From Symsagittifera roscoffensis (taxonomy: Eukaryota; Xenacoelomorpha; Acoela; Convolutidae): 64,000 bases of DNA. The stretch is taken from assembly GCF_963678635.1 (NCBI RefSeq), contig NC_087070.1:18321318-18385317 (forward strand), read 5' to 3'. The notes beneath the pieces were generated by a model. It made no database searches. It saw only the letters and a program-made list of their open reading frames with translations, and was not told where the DNA came from. Position numbers and translations under genes: made by a program. Shown piece after piece: positions 28,897 through 39,549 of the stretch (positions within the stretch are counted from its first letter, which is position 1; the number at the start of each line of letters is the position of its first letter).

Positions 28897-30770
28897 TGGA
28901 AAGACAGAATAGGACGTTAGTGTCGATGCTGAGAGTATATTGTTCCAGGTACATGACCGATTGGGACAGATACCTTCCACAGGTGATGGGAGCCTATGAC
29001 AGCACGCAACACTCCACCACTGGAGTTAGTCCACACATGATTCTGACTGGACACGAGAAGTCTTTACCCTTAACCTTTTTCTACCCGGAGTATGAGGGGA
29101 AGAAAACGTCTCCACAGGTCTACGTGAGGGATGTGATCAGACGTCAACAGGAGTTGAACAATTTATGCAGACGAAATACTCAGCAAGCACAGGCAAGGCA
29201 GAGGAAAAAATTTGACAAGAAAGCAGCTGGTGCAAAAGCTTACAAGGTGGGAGATTACGTATGGGTATTTCAGAACGTTATACCACCGAAAGGAACGAAA
29301 AAGCTCCTAAAAAAGTGGAGGGGACCCTTCATGATTACAGAAGTGCACCAGGAGGGACGCTTTTATAGACTGAGTACTGGCCGAGCCGCCCACTACGAGA
29401 ACATTAAGCCACACAATCCATCGACAGAAGACTGGTGTATACCCGCAGACATGGAAGAAGGGGATTATCTAATCATGGATCCTGCTTGTGAGGTCAACGA
29501 CAAAGGCATCAAGGAGAAGAACGATGGAAACGAAGTCATAGAGGAAGGAACAAATGCACCACTGGACTTGGATCCAAACGAGGTGATTGAAGTAGATGAT
29601 GAAACCTTACCCTACGCAGAGGAAGATTGGCAGGATTCCGAACAGATGGAGGTTCCCAAGAATTTGGAACCGGATCTTCCGTTCACGATGCAGACTCGTC
29701 AGAGTGACGGGACAAGACCAAGAAAGAAATATAATCCTTACAGTGACGACTTTGTAGTGGATAGGATAGATCTGAAGAAGATTTTGGAAGAAGTAGTGGG
29801 TCTAGAAGAGATAACTGTGTCACAAGACATCGACATAGTCGATGATCACGACGATGAGTGGGTCGACGACCGGTCGAAACCCGAGGTAGAATTCGACGAC
29901 GAGCAACATCAGTCATATGAACAAAACTTGACGAACCTGCGTGTCCTAGAATGGCTGAACGAAATGACATCAGACCCTAAAGAGACCAGCGTCAGGATTC
30001 AAGACGTAGATCGTGAAAGCATGAAATACATCAAGACCGAACGAAATGATCCTTCCTGGGCTGCCCAGGGAGGACAACTACTCATTCCAGCTTCTAACCT
30101 CGATTTGATACCCGGTATGCCATCGACGGGGACGTCGATGGATATTTTTGTCCGGGGAGTGGGGGTAGGACTTACCCACACTGAAAACTTGATAATAAAA
30201 AAATTGAGAATAGCAAGAGAGACAGGAGATTTAGAAGCAGAAACAGGCGAAGAACCTAAGAAACCTGACATAGGGAGGGTAGTTGAGTCATATTTTAATT
30301 TACAAAATGAATATTCAAGTAACATAATACTAACAGACAGTGATTTCATACTCACAAATAGAACATGTGCGATAGCAATCACAGCAGACATGAGTTTTAG
30401 GACAGCGTTAGCGGCAGATTTTAAGAGAGAATATAAAAACATAGAGTTCTTATGGAAGCAAAGACCAGGGATAGGGGGCGTAGCGGCCTTACCTCCGGCG
30501 GCGTCACAGATACCGGGAAAATACCTATGCTTCTTGGTAACGAGGGCGACGAAGAAGCAGCACGTGAACCCGGAGAACCTAGTCTTGTCCTTGACGAGGC
30601 TGAGAGACTTCCTCGTGGAAATGGACGTGAAGGAGCTCTCGCTTCCAGTGTACGATCCAAACAGAGGACGACTGCATCCTCGGGAATTGTACGCGCTTGT
30701 ACACGTGATATTCTCTGATACTAATATACAAGTATATTTACATAAGAAATATTACTTAAGTATAGGCTGA
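28896..30770 (+). pseudogene. E2 integrase C-terminus and macrodomain-like extension
   Basis: 624 codons. The start holds the third integrase catalytic residue (VERQNR) and, near residue 145, the GPF module (WRGPFMITEV). An acidic linker follows, then near 415-430 the invariant IFVRGVGVGLTHTEN. Residues about 470-620 are the macrodomain-like region: ILTDSDFILTN, ITADMSFRTALAADFKREY, GIGGVAALPP, YLCFLVTR, LTRLRDFLVE, ELSLPVYDPNRG, a helix, and NIQVYL as last strand. In TARG1-type macrodomains the comparable strands flank the ADP-ribose pocket. This domain is open throughout in E2. Integrase, linker and domain are one continuous frame, so the module would be made as a pol C-terminal extension. 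Confidence 0.65.
30142..30181 (+). promoter_or_regulatory. 40-nt block identical to E1, containing a polypurine motif
   Basis: Identical to E1 4478-4517 at every base, with near-identical copies in the four E3 units (near 51368, 53837, 56567, 59152). It contains TTTGTCCGGGGAG at 30147-30159, here read as Phe-Val-Arg-Gly and not Leu-Ser-Gly-Glu, followed by GTGGGGGTAGGAC. Confidence 0.6.
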
Positions 30771-31154
30771 GTGACGTGCGAGAGGGTGTTAGGCTAAAGA
30801 CTAAGTTGTATGTAATGTGTGATATGTGTGTTATGTTATGTTATGGGTATGTTATTAAGATCCTGGGTAAGAAGGGGTTAGTGAACATGAACAACTGAAT
30901 GACGATCTTAGGAAGAGATCCAAAGTTTGAACTGTCCAATCTTAGGTCGAATTCCAAAATTTTAGAGACCGATTGATTTTAATAAATTCTAGGATAAAAA
31001 TCTTCTTATCTAACTGTTTTTAAATAAATTTTAACGAGAAATTAAGGTAAAAACTGACAAGTGTGATATTCGTGACTTCTTTTCTAGATCCTGATTGATC
31101 ATTTAATTGCTCACTTGAGTCAAAACCTTTAAATCAAATCAAATCAAATCGAAT
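30771..31154 (+). other. E2 gap between pol and ORF2 with candidate 3' splice site
   Basis: 384 bp without a coding frame. It holds a TGTTATGTTATGTTATG-type run (30825-30850) and, at 31076-31087, CTTCTTTTCTAG, a pyrimidine tract ending in AG. That word is kept in three of the four E3 units (for example 50460-50470 in reverse). A run of AAATC repeats directly precedes the ORF2 ATG. I infer that ORF2 is expressed from a spliced subgenomic RNA. Confidence 0.45.
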
Positions 31155-31394
31155 ATGAAGAACAGTATGGAGAATTGCAACTTGGATGAATTGATGGACC
31201 TGGCAGAGGCATATGTAGGACCGATGATAGATGCGATCTATCGTCGGCTAATGGATCGAGACTTTGCTCTGGAGGACCCAGAGGTAGTCATGTTGCTGAC
31301 CGCCCTGATCAACATCTTGGGGCATGACAACCGTGGGGACCGCCCCACGGAAGTCCTGTTGATGGCAGCATATGGACAGAGAGGGGAGTACTAG
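31155..31394 (+). pseudogene. E2 ORF2, N-terminal module
   Basis: 80 codons starting MKNSMENCNLDELMDLAEAY. The first ATG after the AAATC run is used; E3 has MDNFDLNEYMDL at the same position. The module is all-helical in look and unknown as a family. A one-base difference from E3 in a GAGAGGGGAG run shifts the frame at about 31385, and the protein continues in the next frame. Confidence 0.7.
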
Positions 31395-31405
31395 ACCGCC
31401 CGAAC

Positions 31406-32821
31406 ATGCGAGTGATGAGGTGGAGAAACGGGGCTCTCTCAGGGAGTGACTTGGCGAATGAGCCTGGATTGGGAAGTTCTAGGACTTACCAACCAGGTGA
31501 AATGCCTATGCGCTCCAAGCCCAAACCTGGGCTGACAAGAATGCATCAGAAGATGAACAGCGAGGCTGCCTCGTCTGGCTCGCCACTGAGAGCAGCTGTG
31601 CCACCAAAGAGGGCGAAAGCAGAACAGAAGGTTCAGACGAACCAAACCATGCAAGATCTTGATGGGATGAAGGACAAGCTGGAAAGAACGAAAAAAGAGC
31701 TGGACGAGGTGACTAAGACCATGCTCATCGCGGAGGACGACCGAGGCATGTGGAAAAGATTGTTCGAAGACTGCAACAAAAAGCAGGGTCAAGAAATTGA
31801 GCGCTTGAGGCAGGACTACAAGGAGCAATCAGAACGGATGGCGTTAACTACAGCCGTGGAAAAATCGATACCTGCAAGGAGTATTCCTCGTGGGGAGTCC
31901 CCGATGGAGCTCTTGACGCCTCGAGAAATGAGTCAGACAACGGAGACACGGCTCCCGACAGCAACAGACCGAGTGACAATCCCTGACCCTAGTGACATCT
32001 TGGGTGACCCCGGCGTGGAACAAACGGTGAGGAAGCTGATAGAGACAGCTGGACGACTGGTCGCCAACAAGAATGCACCAGGTTCCGGGGTGACTGCACC
32101 CTATGGAACGATCGATGACACGTGCAGAGTACGACTCTCCCAGACCGTGATCAGACAGGGAATAAGCGACGCGACGCCACTAATGGGGAGCTCTAAGGCC
32201 CCAGAAAGTAGAATACAGAAGATGCCAGCGAAGAAAGTGTCACGTGTAATAGACGTACAAAAGAACAATCAATTGAGATATAATTTCACGGGAGTTCCGG
32301 AGACAGATCCGAGAGCTTGCTTCAATCGAGCGACTTGGAACCCGGCAGTAAACCTGCAACAACCGCCACTGGGGACATCACATCTGATACTGGGAGACAG
32401 CATGGTCAGAGTACTATCGAATTTGAGGACCTCTTGTGTCACCATGGTGATGGCCTTCGGAGGCGCGACGATAGCCCGCTTATATCGAATGGCGGAACTA
32501 ATGAATCCAGGGCGGATCCCCAATGTGATGATCCTGGTTGGAACGAATGACATCTCTAAGGGTTCGGATGAACAGGAAGCACTATGGGAGTCAACGATGG
32601 TGTGTTTGCTTACTACTCTCTGGCAGAAAGTCAACTACCCGGTACTGACCGTTTGCACTGTGCCAATGAACACAAGGAGCTTGACAGCAGCAGGGAGAAA
32701 GCACAAGGAAGGAGTCGTCAGGTGGAATAACATCTTGAGGAATGTCGTAAGTTGGAACGCCGGAAGAATGATCCTCATGGACATCGAATATGAGTTGAGA
32801 GCTATGGATCAGCTAGACTGA
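31406..32821 (+). pseudogene. E2 ORF2, coiled coil and SGNH/GDSL-type hydrolase
   Basis: 471 codons. Near residues 85-145 there is a short charged coiled coil; a Thr/Pro-rich linker follows. The hydrolase begins near residue 325: HLILGDSMVRVL with block I Ser (about 32399), block II FGGAT, block III VGTNDIS (about 32540-32551). Block V (DGIHFD, 32827-32844) lies after a one-base frameshift near 32810 and so in the next frame. All four catalytic blocks therefore exist at DNA level, as in E1. The substrate is unknown. Confidence 0.8.
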
Positions 32822-32865
32822 CCACGGACGGCATCCACTTCGATAGTATAGAAGGACAGGCTTGG

Positions 32866-34860
32866 TTGAATCGAATCTTCCAAGAGCGGTTGGATGAGTT
32901 AGAAGCAGAACTCTTTGACACAGGAGTGCTGAAGGAGGAAGGAACATCGAGTGACACGGTGAATACCACCTTTGTGCCTCCTAGCATGGAAACGCGCTTA
33001 GGGACGGTCCCGACCGCCACGAATTATAGACAGCAGAGCTCCAGCGAACCAGGCCAAAGGACGGATGTTCAAGATCGATTGGGAGAAGCACCGGTAAGGA
33101 GGACCATTCATCCTCGGAGAAGAGTAGGAACTGTTAACCCAATCGAAGAGACAGCCAGCACGTCTAGATCGGACACGTCGGACACGAGATCGGAGACGAC
33201 AAGTACCAGTCGAGGGGAGAGATGCCCGGGCAGAGGCTCGTTGATGTGGTCAAGGCCCATACCATCTCACTGGCATGTATACAAAGATAAACTAATGAAG
33301 CTGGATCTCCAGAGGGTGAGCTTCATCGTAGATGCAAGGAGGATGCTGAATGGAGCGAGGCTATCCGTCAGCAGACTGTACTCGATAACAGGTGTAGACT
33401 GGTTGATAGCCGCTAGCATAAACTTCAGTTCCACGACAGCCTTGAGATTTGCTGACCTAGAGGGACTGCCCTCTAATAACACGATGGGACCAGTGAACGC
33501 AAGACCATTGCAGGACGTGAGGTTGAATCATGACGAAGGGAATCGACAAGAGAGACCTGGAAGATTTTTGGTAACAAGGGCGCCGATCGGACAACATGTG
33601 AAGATTTTCAGGCAAGTGAGCTCACCCCCAGGTCATGTAAAGGAAAGAATATACCCGAAGCTAGTGAGTCAAGATGGTGATGTCCAAAGATACGGCGGAT
33701 TGAAAGCGATAAAGAAAGATGAGACCATCTTCGCCGCCTATGACAAAGCAGAAATAAGGAAGGCCAAGATCATGATAGTAGCGAATGAGTTCGTGTATAC
33801 TTCCAAGTCTCTGTTTTGGCGGGACGTCATAATAGTGGCAGCGGTCGATCTGGACCTATTGCAATCGGTATCTCTGGCTATAGGGGTACAAAGACAGACG
33901 GACATGAACCCAATTACGATCGTGTTTGCTGGCATCAATGACTATCTACACAAAAGAGGTTTTCTGAGAAGACTCAGAGATCCTACAACGGCAGAAAATG
34001 CTGTGTGGCCAGCGATAAAGGATATCTTTGAGTCGATGGGTGAAGTGGTGGATGCGACGAAGGAGGGGTCGTTCACCAAGGTGACACCGAGAGTAGTATT
34101 CGCGTTGTCTCCGGGGTATGCATATCTCCCGGATGGACTAAAATTCGTGTATGCGATCGTGACCTTGCTTTCGGAAGGGAAATATGATGTGATCATATCA
34201 GCCCCAATTCGCATGATAGAGATGGAGAACCTGAGGCCACTCAGGGCTGAACTACCTGCAGTGTGGTCAGATATCTCGAATGCGATGAGAGGATTCAAGG
34301 ACCACTCACTACACATGCTAGTGTTAGACGAAGTGCTGGGGATGGAACTGTCCAATTTCAGTCGACAGCTCAAACTGAAACCGGGAATAGACGACGACCA
34401 TCGAGTGTTCGTAGCGATGTCCAACGACTTATGGTTCCGAGCAATGGAAGAGACAGGTGAAAAAGCGAGAAGGAAAAATTCCCAAGAGACTAGAGCTCAA
34501 TTGGAGGCAATGATTTTGAGAACCAAACCGGAAGCCAATCAGTGGCTACACCTAAGTCCTCGAGTAGCGGCATTTGGTGCAGATGTTTTTGAGCAAGGCC
34601 CTGTGATGATCATGAAGATCCATGCCTACTTGTTAAAGGAGGTGAAACTTGCGGAAAATGCTGGAGAAAAGACCGCTGAATTTGTGAACAGAATGTGTCA
34701 GATCACGCTGGAAATCTTCTGGACCCAGGAAAAGAAGGGACAGGAAGGCTCTGAACGGACGGACAGCATGCTGGAAGGGTTGGGAGCCGGATGGACCGCG
34801 TCCTTCTTGGCAAAAGTCTACCCGAAAGTCTCTCATCACTTGATAAAGGAATTCCTCTAA
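32866..34860 (+). pseudogene. E2 ORF2, second conserved module (possible SGNH-like)
   Basis: 664 codons; the true frame enters from about 32815 with DGIHFDSIEGQAWLNR. After a Ser/Thr/Arg-rich linker, a long globular region matches E1 1-1590 and E3 47252-48961. Landmarks are AKIMIVANEF, TIVFAGINDYLHKRGFL, VVFALSPGYAYLPDGLKFVYA, a PLRAELPAVWSDIS region, LVLDEVLGMELSNFSRQL and IDDDH. A possible reading is a divergent SGNH fold, but the block I Ser is absent in E2 (ANEF) though present in E1 and E3. It ends at TAA, and the frame continues beyond. Confidence 0.65.
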
Positions 34861-35211
34861 GCAGTAGTGGAAGTGTCAATAGTGGAACTTCTAGCCTTGT
34901 TCGTGACGTTTGAAGCAGAGAATTTCGTGAAAGGACCGGCGATGCTGCTCACCGAAGGAATCTAGAACCTGCGGTTAGATGGGCTTCTAACACTGATTGC
35001 GATTACCCACGGAAACTTGGGAAGACTAATGAAATTGACACGTTGTCCAGAGAAGATGCGAGAGAGGGTGAGGAATTTAGATATGAAGAAATCCACGAAC
35101 TCGTGGAACAAGATAAGAGACCTGAGACACACTCTTATCCAATATCTCTTACAACAAAATCGCTTTGGAACGGGAGAAGACGAGACTATCGAAAGGAGAA
35201 GAAGATGTTAG
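34861..35211 (+). pseudogene. E2 ORF2, following segment
   Basis: Same frame as the preceding piece after its TAA, with one TAG at 34963. It matches E3 46608-47087 (FEAENFVKGPAMLLTEG, THGNLGRLMKLTR, DLRHTLIQYLLQQN). Alpha-helical and unrecognised. It shifts frame at about 35190. Confidence 0.6.
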
Positions 35212-35647
35212 ACGACATGTTGGGGGCATGCCCCTGTTAACCGATCTGAGCTTGGCTATGAGAACCAATCCCTTAGCATTGATGAGAGGAGCCACGGAGT
35301 TTGTGACAGTGATCTATGGACCAGCAGTCACGTTTGCGTTCCCTGACGTTAAGGTGGAGGCGTATAGGAGGTCGGTGCTGCACCTGAACCTCATATCAGC
35401 AGTGGACGGTAGTGTACTGAACTGGTGTGAGCAGCACACATTGCGGGAGCTCATGAGTGAAGATCTGTTATTTGGGAAAATATCAGAGCCAGAGGTGACA
35501 GTCATCAACTTTGACGATCACTTCCGTGATTGCATGGGAGAAGTAGAAAGAGGACACATCGAGGTGTTTCCGAAGCTTTGGAATCTGAGACTCTATGATA
35601 AAACGAATGGTGAGCTAACCAGAGTTCCTCGTCTCGTTGCAGCATAA
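35165..35647 (+). pseudogene. E2 ORF2, segment with VIYGPAVTFAFPDVKVEAYRR
   Basis: About 160 codons (the real homology starts near 35195). E3 has the same segment with few changes. It contains alternating hydrophobic strands and a NFDDHFRDC stretch. No family recognised. It ends at a TAA where E3 has Tyr; the same frame continues 7 bases on. Confidence 0.6.
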
Positions 35648-35653
35648 CACAAG

Positions 35654-37372
35654 GTGAGAGAAGAGAGGAAGGATTGGGGTGATTACGAGAAGCTGCCGGA
35701 AGAAATCCCCGAATTCCCTCTGATAAGAAGGATGTTGCTCGGAGCAGTCTCCGTGGTACACACTCCTAGGTTGATAGCATTTGAAACCAATGAAAGGAGA
35801 ATAGGGAATTTCGTGGGAACAATGGATCCATACTTTGTAGGGAGAAGTGCCTCCGCGTTACAATACACACGATTTGCATATACGGATCAAGCGACGAGAA
35901 GGCGAATAAGCAACGCCGCGACTCCCAAGCCTGGAAGGTTTGACGAGGAATGGGCGGGATTAGGCTTAGCTCCTATGAAGATGAGAGGCAGGACCGAACT
36001 GCCTGCGGCCTCCTTGATCCTGACTAGTGTGAAACCGGAATTGAAAGTAGGAGGAACACTGCAGGCGAGAACCTTCCTAGCACCCTTCGGCTGCGAGGAA
36101 ATCAAAGTGGTCCATGGAGAGGAGGAAGATGGATCAGCAGGCACACTGATTATACCGAAATTTCCGGAAGGAACTGACAATGAGAAGCAAGGACCCTCGA
36201 GCTCAAAGAAGGACATGTCAGAAGGAGATGACGGACAGGGAGAAAGCCGTCTAGCGGAAGAACCCATGCAACAAGATGCAAGTCAAGCTGGTGGGGAAGA
36301 CGACAGGGCATCGACAGGAGGAGTATCCAGCCTGGATTTCAATATCTTCAGGGATCTTGAGAACAACGCGGAGACGTTGGAGACGACTGAGCCAGCGGAT
36401 GAAGGCATTTCGACACTGGAACCTCCGACAGCCTTTACAGAAATGAAACGGAATTTGCCGGAGAGCAGCTCTCCTGGCAATTCAAGAAATAACGAAGAAA
36501 GAATCCTCATGGAATCACCTAGAAGAAGAAGAATAGAGGGCTCAGCCAGAGTAACTTTCTTGGGAACGTTGCCCGAAGAGGAGTGGGAAGTACATCACCG
36601 AGAACATGAGAATAGGACGGGATGTAAATTGGACAGAGTGGCGTTCATGGAAGAAGTCTGGACAGTAGTTCAGAGCTATGGGACCCAGTCCATTTTGAAA
36701 ACAGGTCTCAACCGACCGTTGATGCGGGAAGTCCTTGACAAGCTTGATGAGTATGAAGGGAGATTGAGTGAGTTGTTGATTGACTCAGCCACTGATGAGA
36801 GTGAAGCGAACTCTCCCATCAAGATGACACCGCAGGACGATAAAGGAGAGGTGGTGTATATGTCAAGAACCAGGAAAGGAATGATGCGGTCGAAATTGGT
36901 GATTGATAAGATCAACGAGATGAAAATGAAGCTAGGCAGCAGAGTGATGCCGAGGAGAGTAGGAAAGACGAAGGTGGATTCGGAGATATCGATAAAAGCT
37001 GTCAATTCAGCGAAACGAAAACGAGTCGAAGAAGCCATCGATTTGGGACAATTTGATTATCAATTACCTGGCACGAACAGAATGTTGACCGAAGTAGCGA
37101 TGGTGCCACCCATTCTCATGGCAGGGATGAAGTCAACAGGTTACGAATCCAGAAGGAGTGACCGCACTCTGACTGGAGGAACCTTAGAAATGGAAACACT
37201 CAGCCAATGTGGAGAGAGCACAATGAAAGACTTTAAGCCATCTCCCATGAATAACGGAAAGGGAAGTGTCGCAGGACAACTAGTACCAGTGGAATATAAC
37301 CGACTAACAGTGTCGGAGACTGTGTCGATTGATGAACCCACCGGTGGATACATGGAGATGTTAGAATACTGA
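35654..37372 (+). pseudogene. E2 ORF2, large middle segment
   Basis: 572 codons in the same frame as the previous piece. It begins with a globular part (EFPLIRRMLLGAVSVV, FVGTMDPYFVGRSASALQYTRF), then a long acidic Ser/Glu-rich disordered stretch (about residues 175-290), then a charged EWEVHHREHENRTGC part and a helical part. The C-terminal about 220 residues have no counterpart in E3, which carries a deletion here. No family recognised. It ends at a single TGA with the frame open beyond. Confidence 0.6.
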
Positions 37373-38275
37373 AACTCGGCTAGAGGGTATGTCATGGCCC
37401 TGGAAGACGAAAAGGCCATGGAAGGTTATCTGGAGACGATGTTGCGAGGCACCACCCTCAAGCAGAAGGCGTACGGGACTCTAGCGTCGTCTGAGATACA
37501 GGCAGAAACGATGGAGCAGTTGGTGAGCCTTCTATGGAAAGCAGTGGTGTTACGGTACTTCGAAGAAGAGATGAGGACTGCGCCAAGAATATACGCCGCT
37601 CTCATGGCAGTACCTTACGTGAGAACCGAATTACAACTGAGGTTTGCCTGGTGCATGATGGGACTGACTCGCGAAGAATACGATTCAGTAGAAAGGAAGA
37701 GGTCAAAAGAAGAGAAGGTTTTCCTTATGACGAACCTGAGGGATCTAATAACTCAAGAGGGAGCAGCAGTAGCGTGTGCGAAGCGGAGAGACGCTCTCTG
37801 TTTCATTCGATTCATGATAGAGCAGATTTCAGTACCAGCATTGAACACCTGTGTCAAGATGCTGAGGGAGGGCGATGAGCGAGCAAAAGCTTTACTCTTG
37901 CTGGCACTGCTGGATATGCAGCAAAGCAAACCGATGAGGGTGAATATGAATGAATCTGAGGAGTTAGAGCCCATGAGAAAGATAGACGAAATCAGGAGAT
38001 TTTCAAACAAGAAGCTGAGACTCACTAAAGAATCTATGGGGGCACTGCCGAAATCCAGTTAAAACTGTGGACCGATCAAGAAGAAGACGTACAGCTACGC
38101 ATCCGGAATCATAGGGATAGCGTACAACCCGTTCCTGAGTGAAGACATACGCGATTGCTTCTTCGATTATGAGCAGGCAGTGTTGCTAAGATTCTGGCCG
38201 TCGAGAATTGTAACGATTAAGAGCGCTACCAATCCTCAGATCAAATTGGACTGGTCTTGGAAGAAGAGGTGACTG
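37373..38275 (+). pseudogene. E2 ORF2, helical segment
   Basis: Same frame after the TGA, through an in-frame TAA at 38060, and open for another 71 codons to a TGA at 38273-38275 (including TYSYASGIIGIAYNPFLSED). Mostly alpha-helical, with few glycines. Absent from E3 owing to its deletion; the E1 counterpart is off-window. No family recognised. Confidence 0.55.
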
Positions 38276-39105
38276 CACCTTCCGTACCAAAATCCGACAA
38301 AAGAGTGGAATTTGGGTTGGGATTCTCAGATGAATTACTGAGAACGAGCTTGATGGTAGTGTGGGAATTGATGAGGCCATCATGGTGTCCTAGTCCCAAC
38401 GCTGATTCGATATTACGGGCGACACAAGACGTGCAGAGGGATCTGAATGCAGACTGTAACCTGCGTGACCTGAACATCATGTATAATGTGATGATAACGG
38501 CCTCTAGGAGCAACGGGGAAGATAAAGTGGAGTTGCCTGGCTGGGGACCAGAAGACTGGGTCAAACCTGGTAGCTGTCTGGCGGAAGTCTGTGGACTGAA
38601 AGGTCACGTTTGTGGAGGTCTGGACTGTGTGAAAACCCTAGAGAGACAGCACAAGCAATTCACGATATTGTTTGGGAATGTCGTGATGAAAGCAAGGACG
38701 GAAACGGAACTGATCGCAGATTGCCATGGAGGAACCGAGGTGAATCTAGTGACTGCACTAGGATTCTACAGCATATTTAGTTCCTTAGAGTCACTATTGA
38801 ATCTAGAACAGAAACATGAGATGGTCACAGGCATCAGTGTAGAAGTATTCCCAGGAGTTCTGCGAACCGAGCAGAAACACATAGGAAAATGGAGGGAAGC
38901 GATCGAGGCGGAAATGAACATCAGACACAGTGAGACTTATTGTAGACCATCAGGAGCACGATATTTGGTGGGATCGACGTTGGCTCCGATGTGCAAGAGC
39001 AGATACCCGGTGCATTTCGTAGCTGTGGATGTAAAGAGTACGAGAACGATCGTGGATCAAGCTTTCTCAGTGCCAAAGTGTGTAAGACTAACGAGAATGT
39101 CCTAA
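38257..39105 (+). pseudogene. E2 ORF2, Cys-containing segment
   Basis: About 282 codons in a new frame. It contains CLAEVCGLKGHVCGGLDC, a cluster of four Cys and one His that could bind metal, and then a FTILFGNVVMKART to ISVEVFPGVL globular part. The last about 150 residues are present in E3 (44716-45280). No family recognised. The frame breaks in TCCTAAAAAATC, a possible slippage tract. Confidence 0.5.
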
Positions 39106-39549
39106 AAAATCTTACGAGTTGCTATGTAAAATATTTTCAGCGGTTCCAGAGAGAAGAAAGGAGGAGTTGGAATCGATACTGGGAAGGAAGTTCATGGGAT
39201 ACGTGAGTGGGAACTTCAGTGACTTTGAAAGACAGAAACAGAGAGGATCAACTGTTACAGATTACAATACAGTAGACGGGAATGATGAATTCCACTGAGT
39301 GATGATGGAAGTGGAACCATTACTGGAAGCTTCGGGAAAACGCAATTGGAGGAGCATCATGTTGACGCATGATGAGTTTCCCTGCCACTGCTTGCTGCAG
39401 ACTTGGTGGTATCCCAAGCGTGGTAATCTGGTGTTGATCTGGGACTCTGGAGAGCTGCTCTCCATGGGTTTACCAGACTCATCACAGCCCATAACAATGA
39501 CGCTCACGTAAGAGAGAACAATAGACAGGAAGCGCCAACGAGAGAACAG
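39106..39549 (+). pseudogene. E2 ORF2, short degraded stretch
   Basis: Pieces in different frames cover this stretch, including 39299-39511 (HDEFPCHCLLQTWW, RGNLVLIWDSGELLSMGLPD). E3 44338-44535 has the second part. The sequence looks coding throughout but is broken by indels and stops. Confidence 0.5.
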
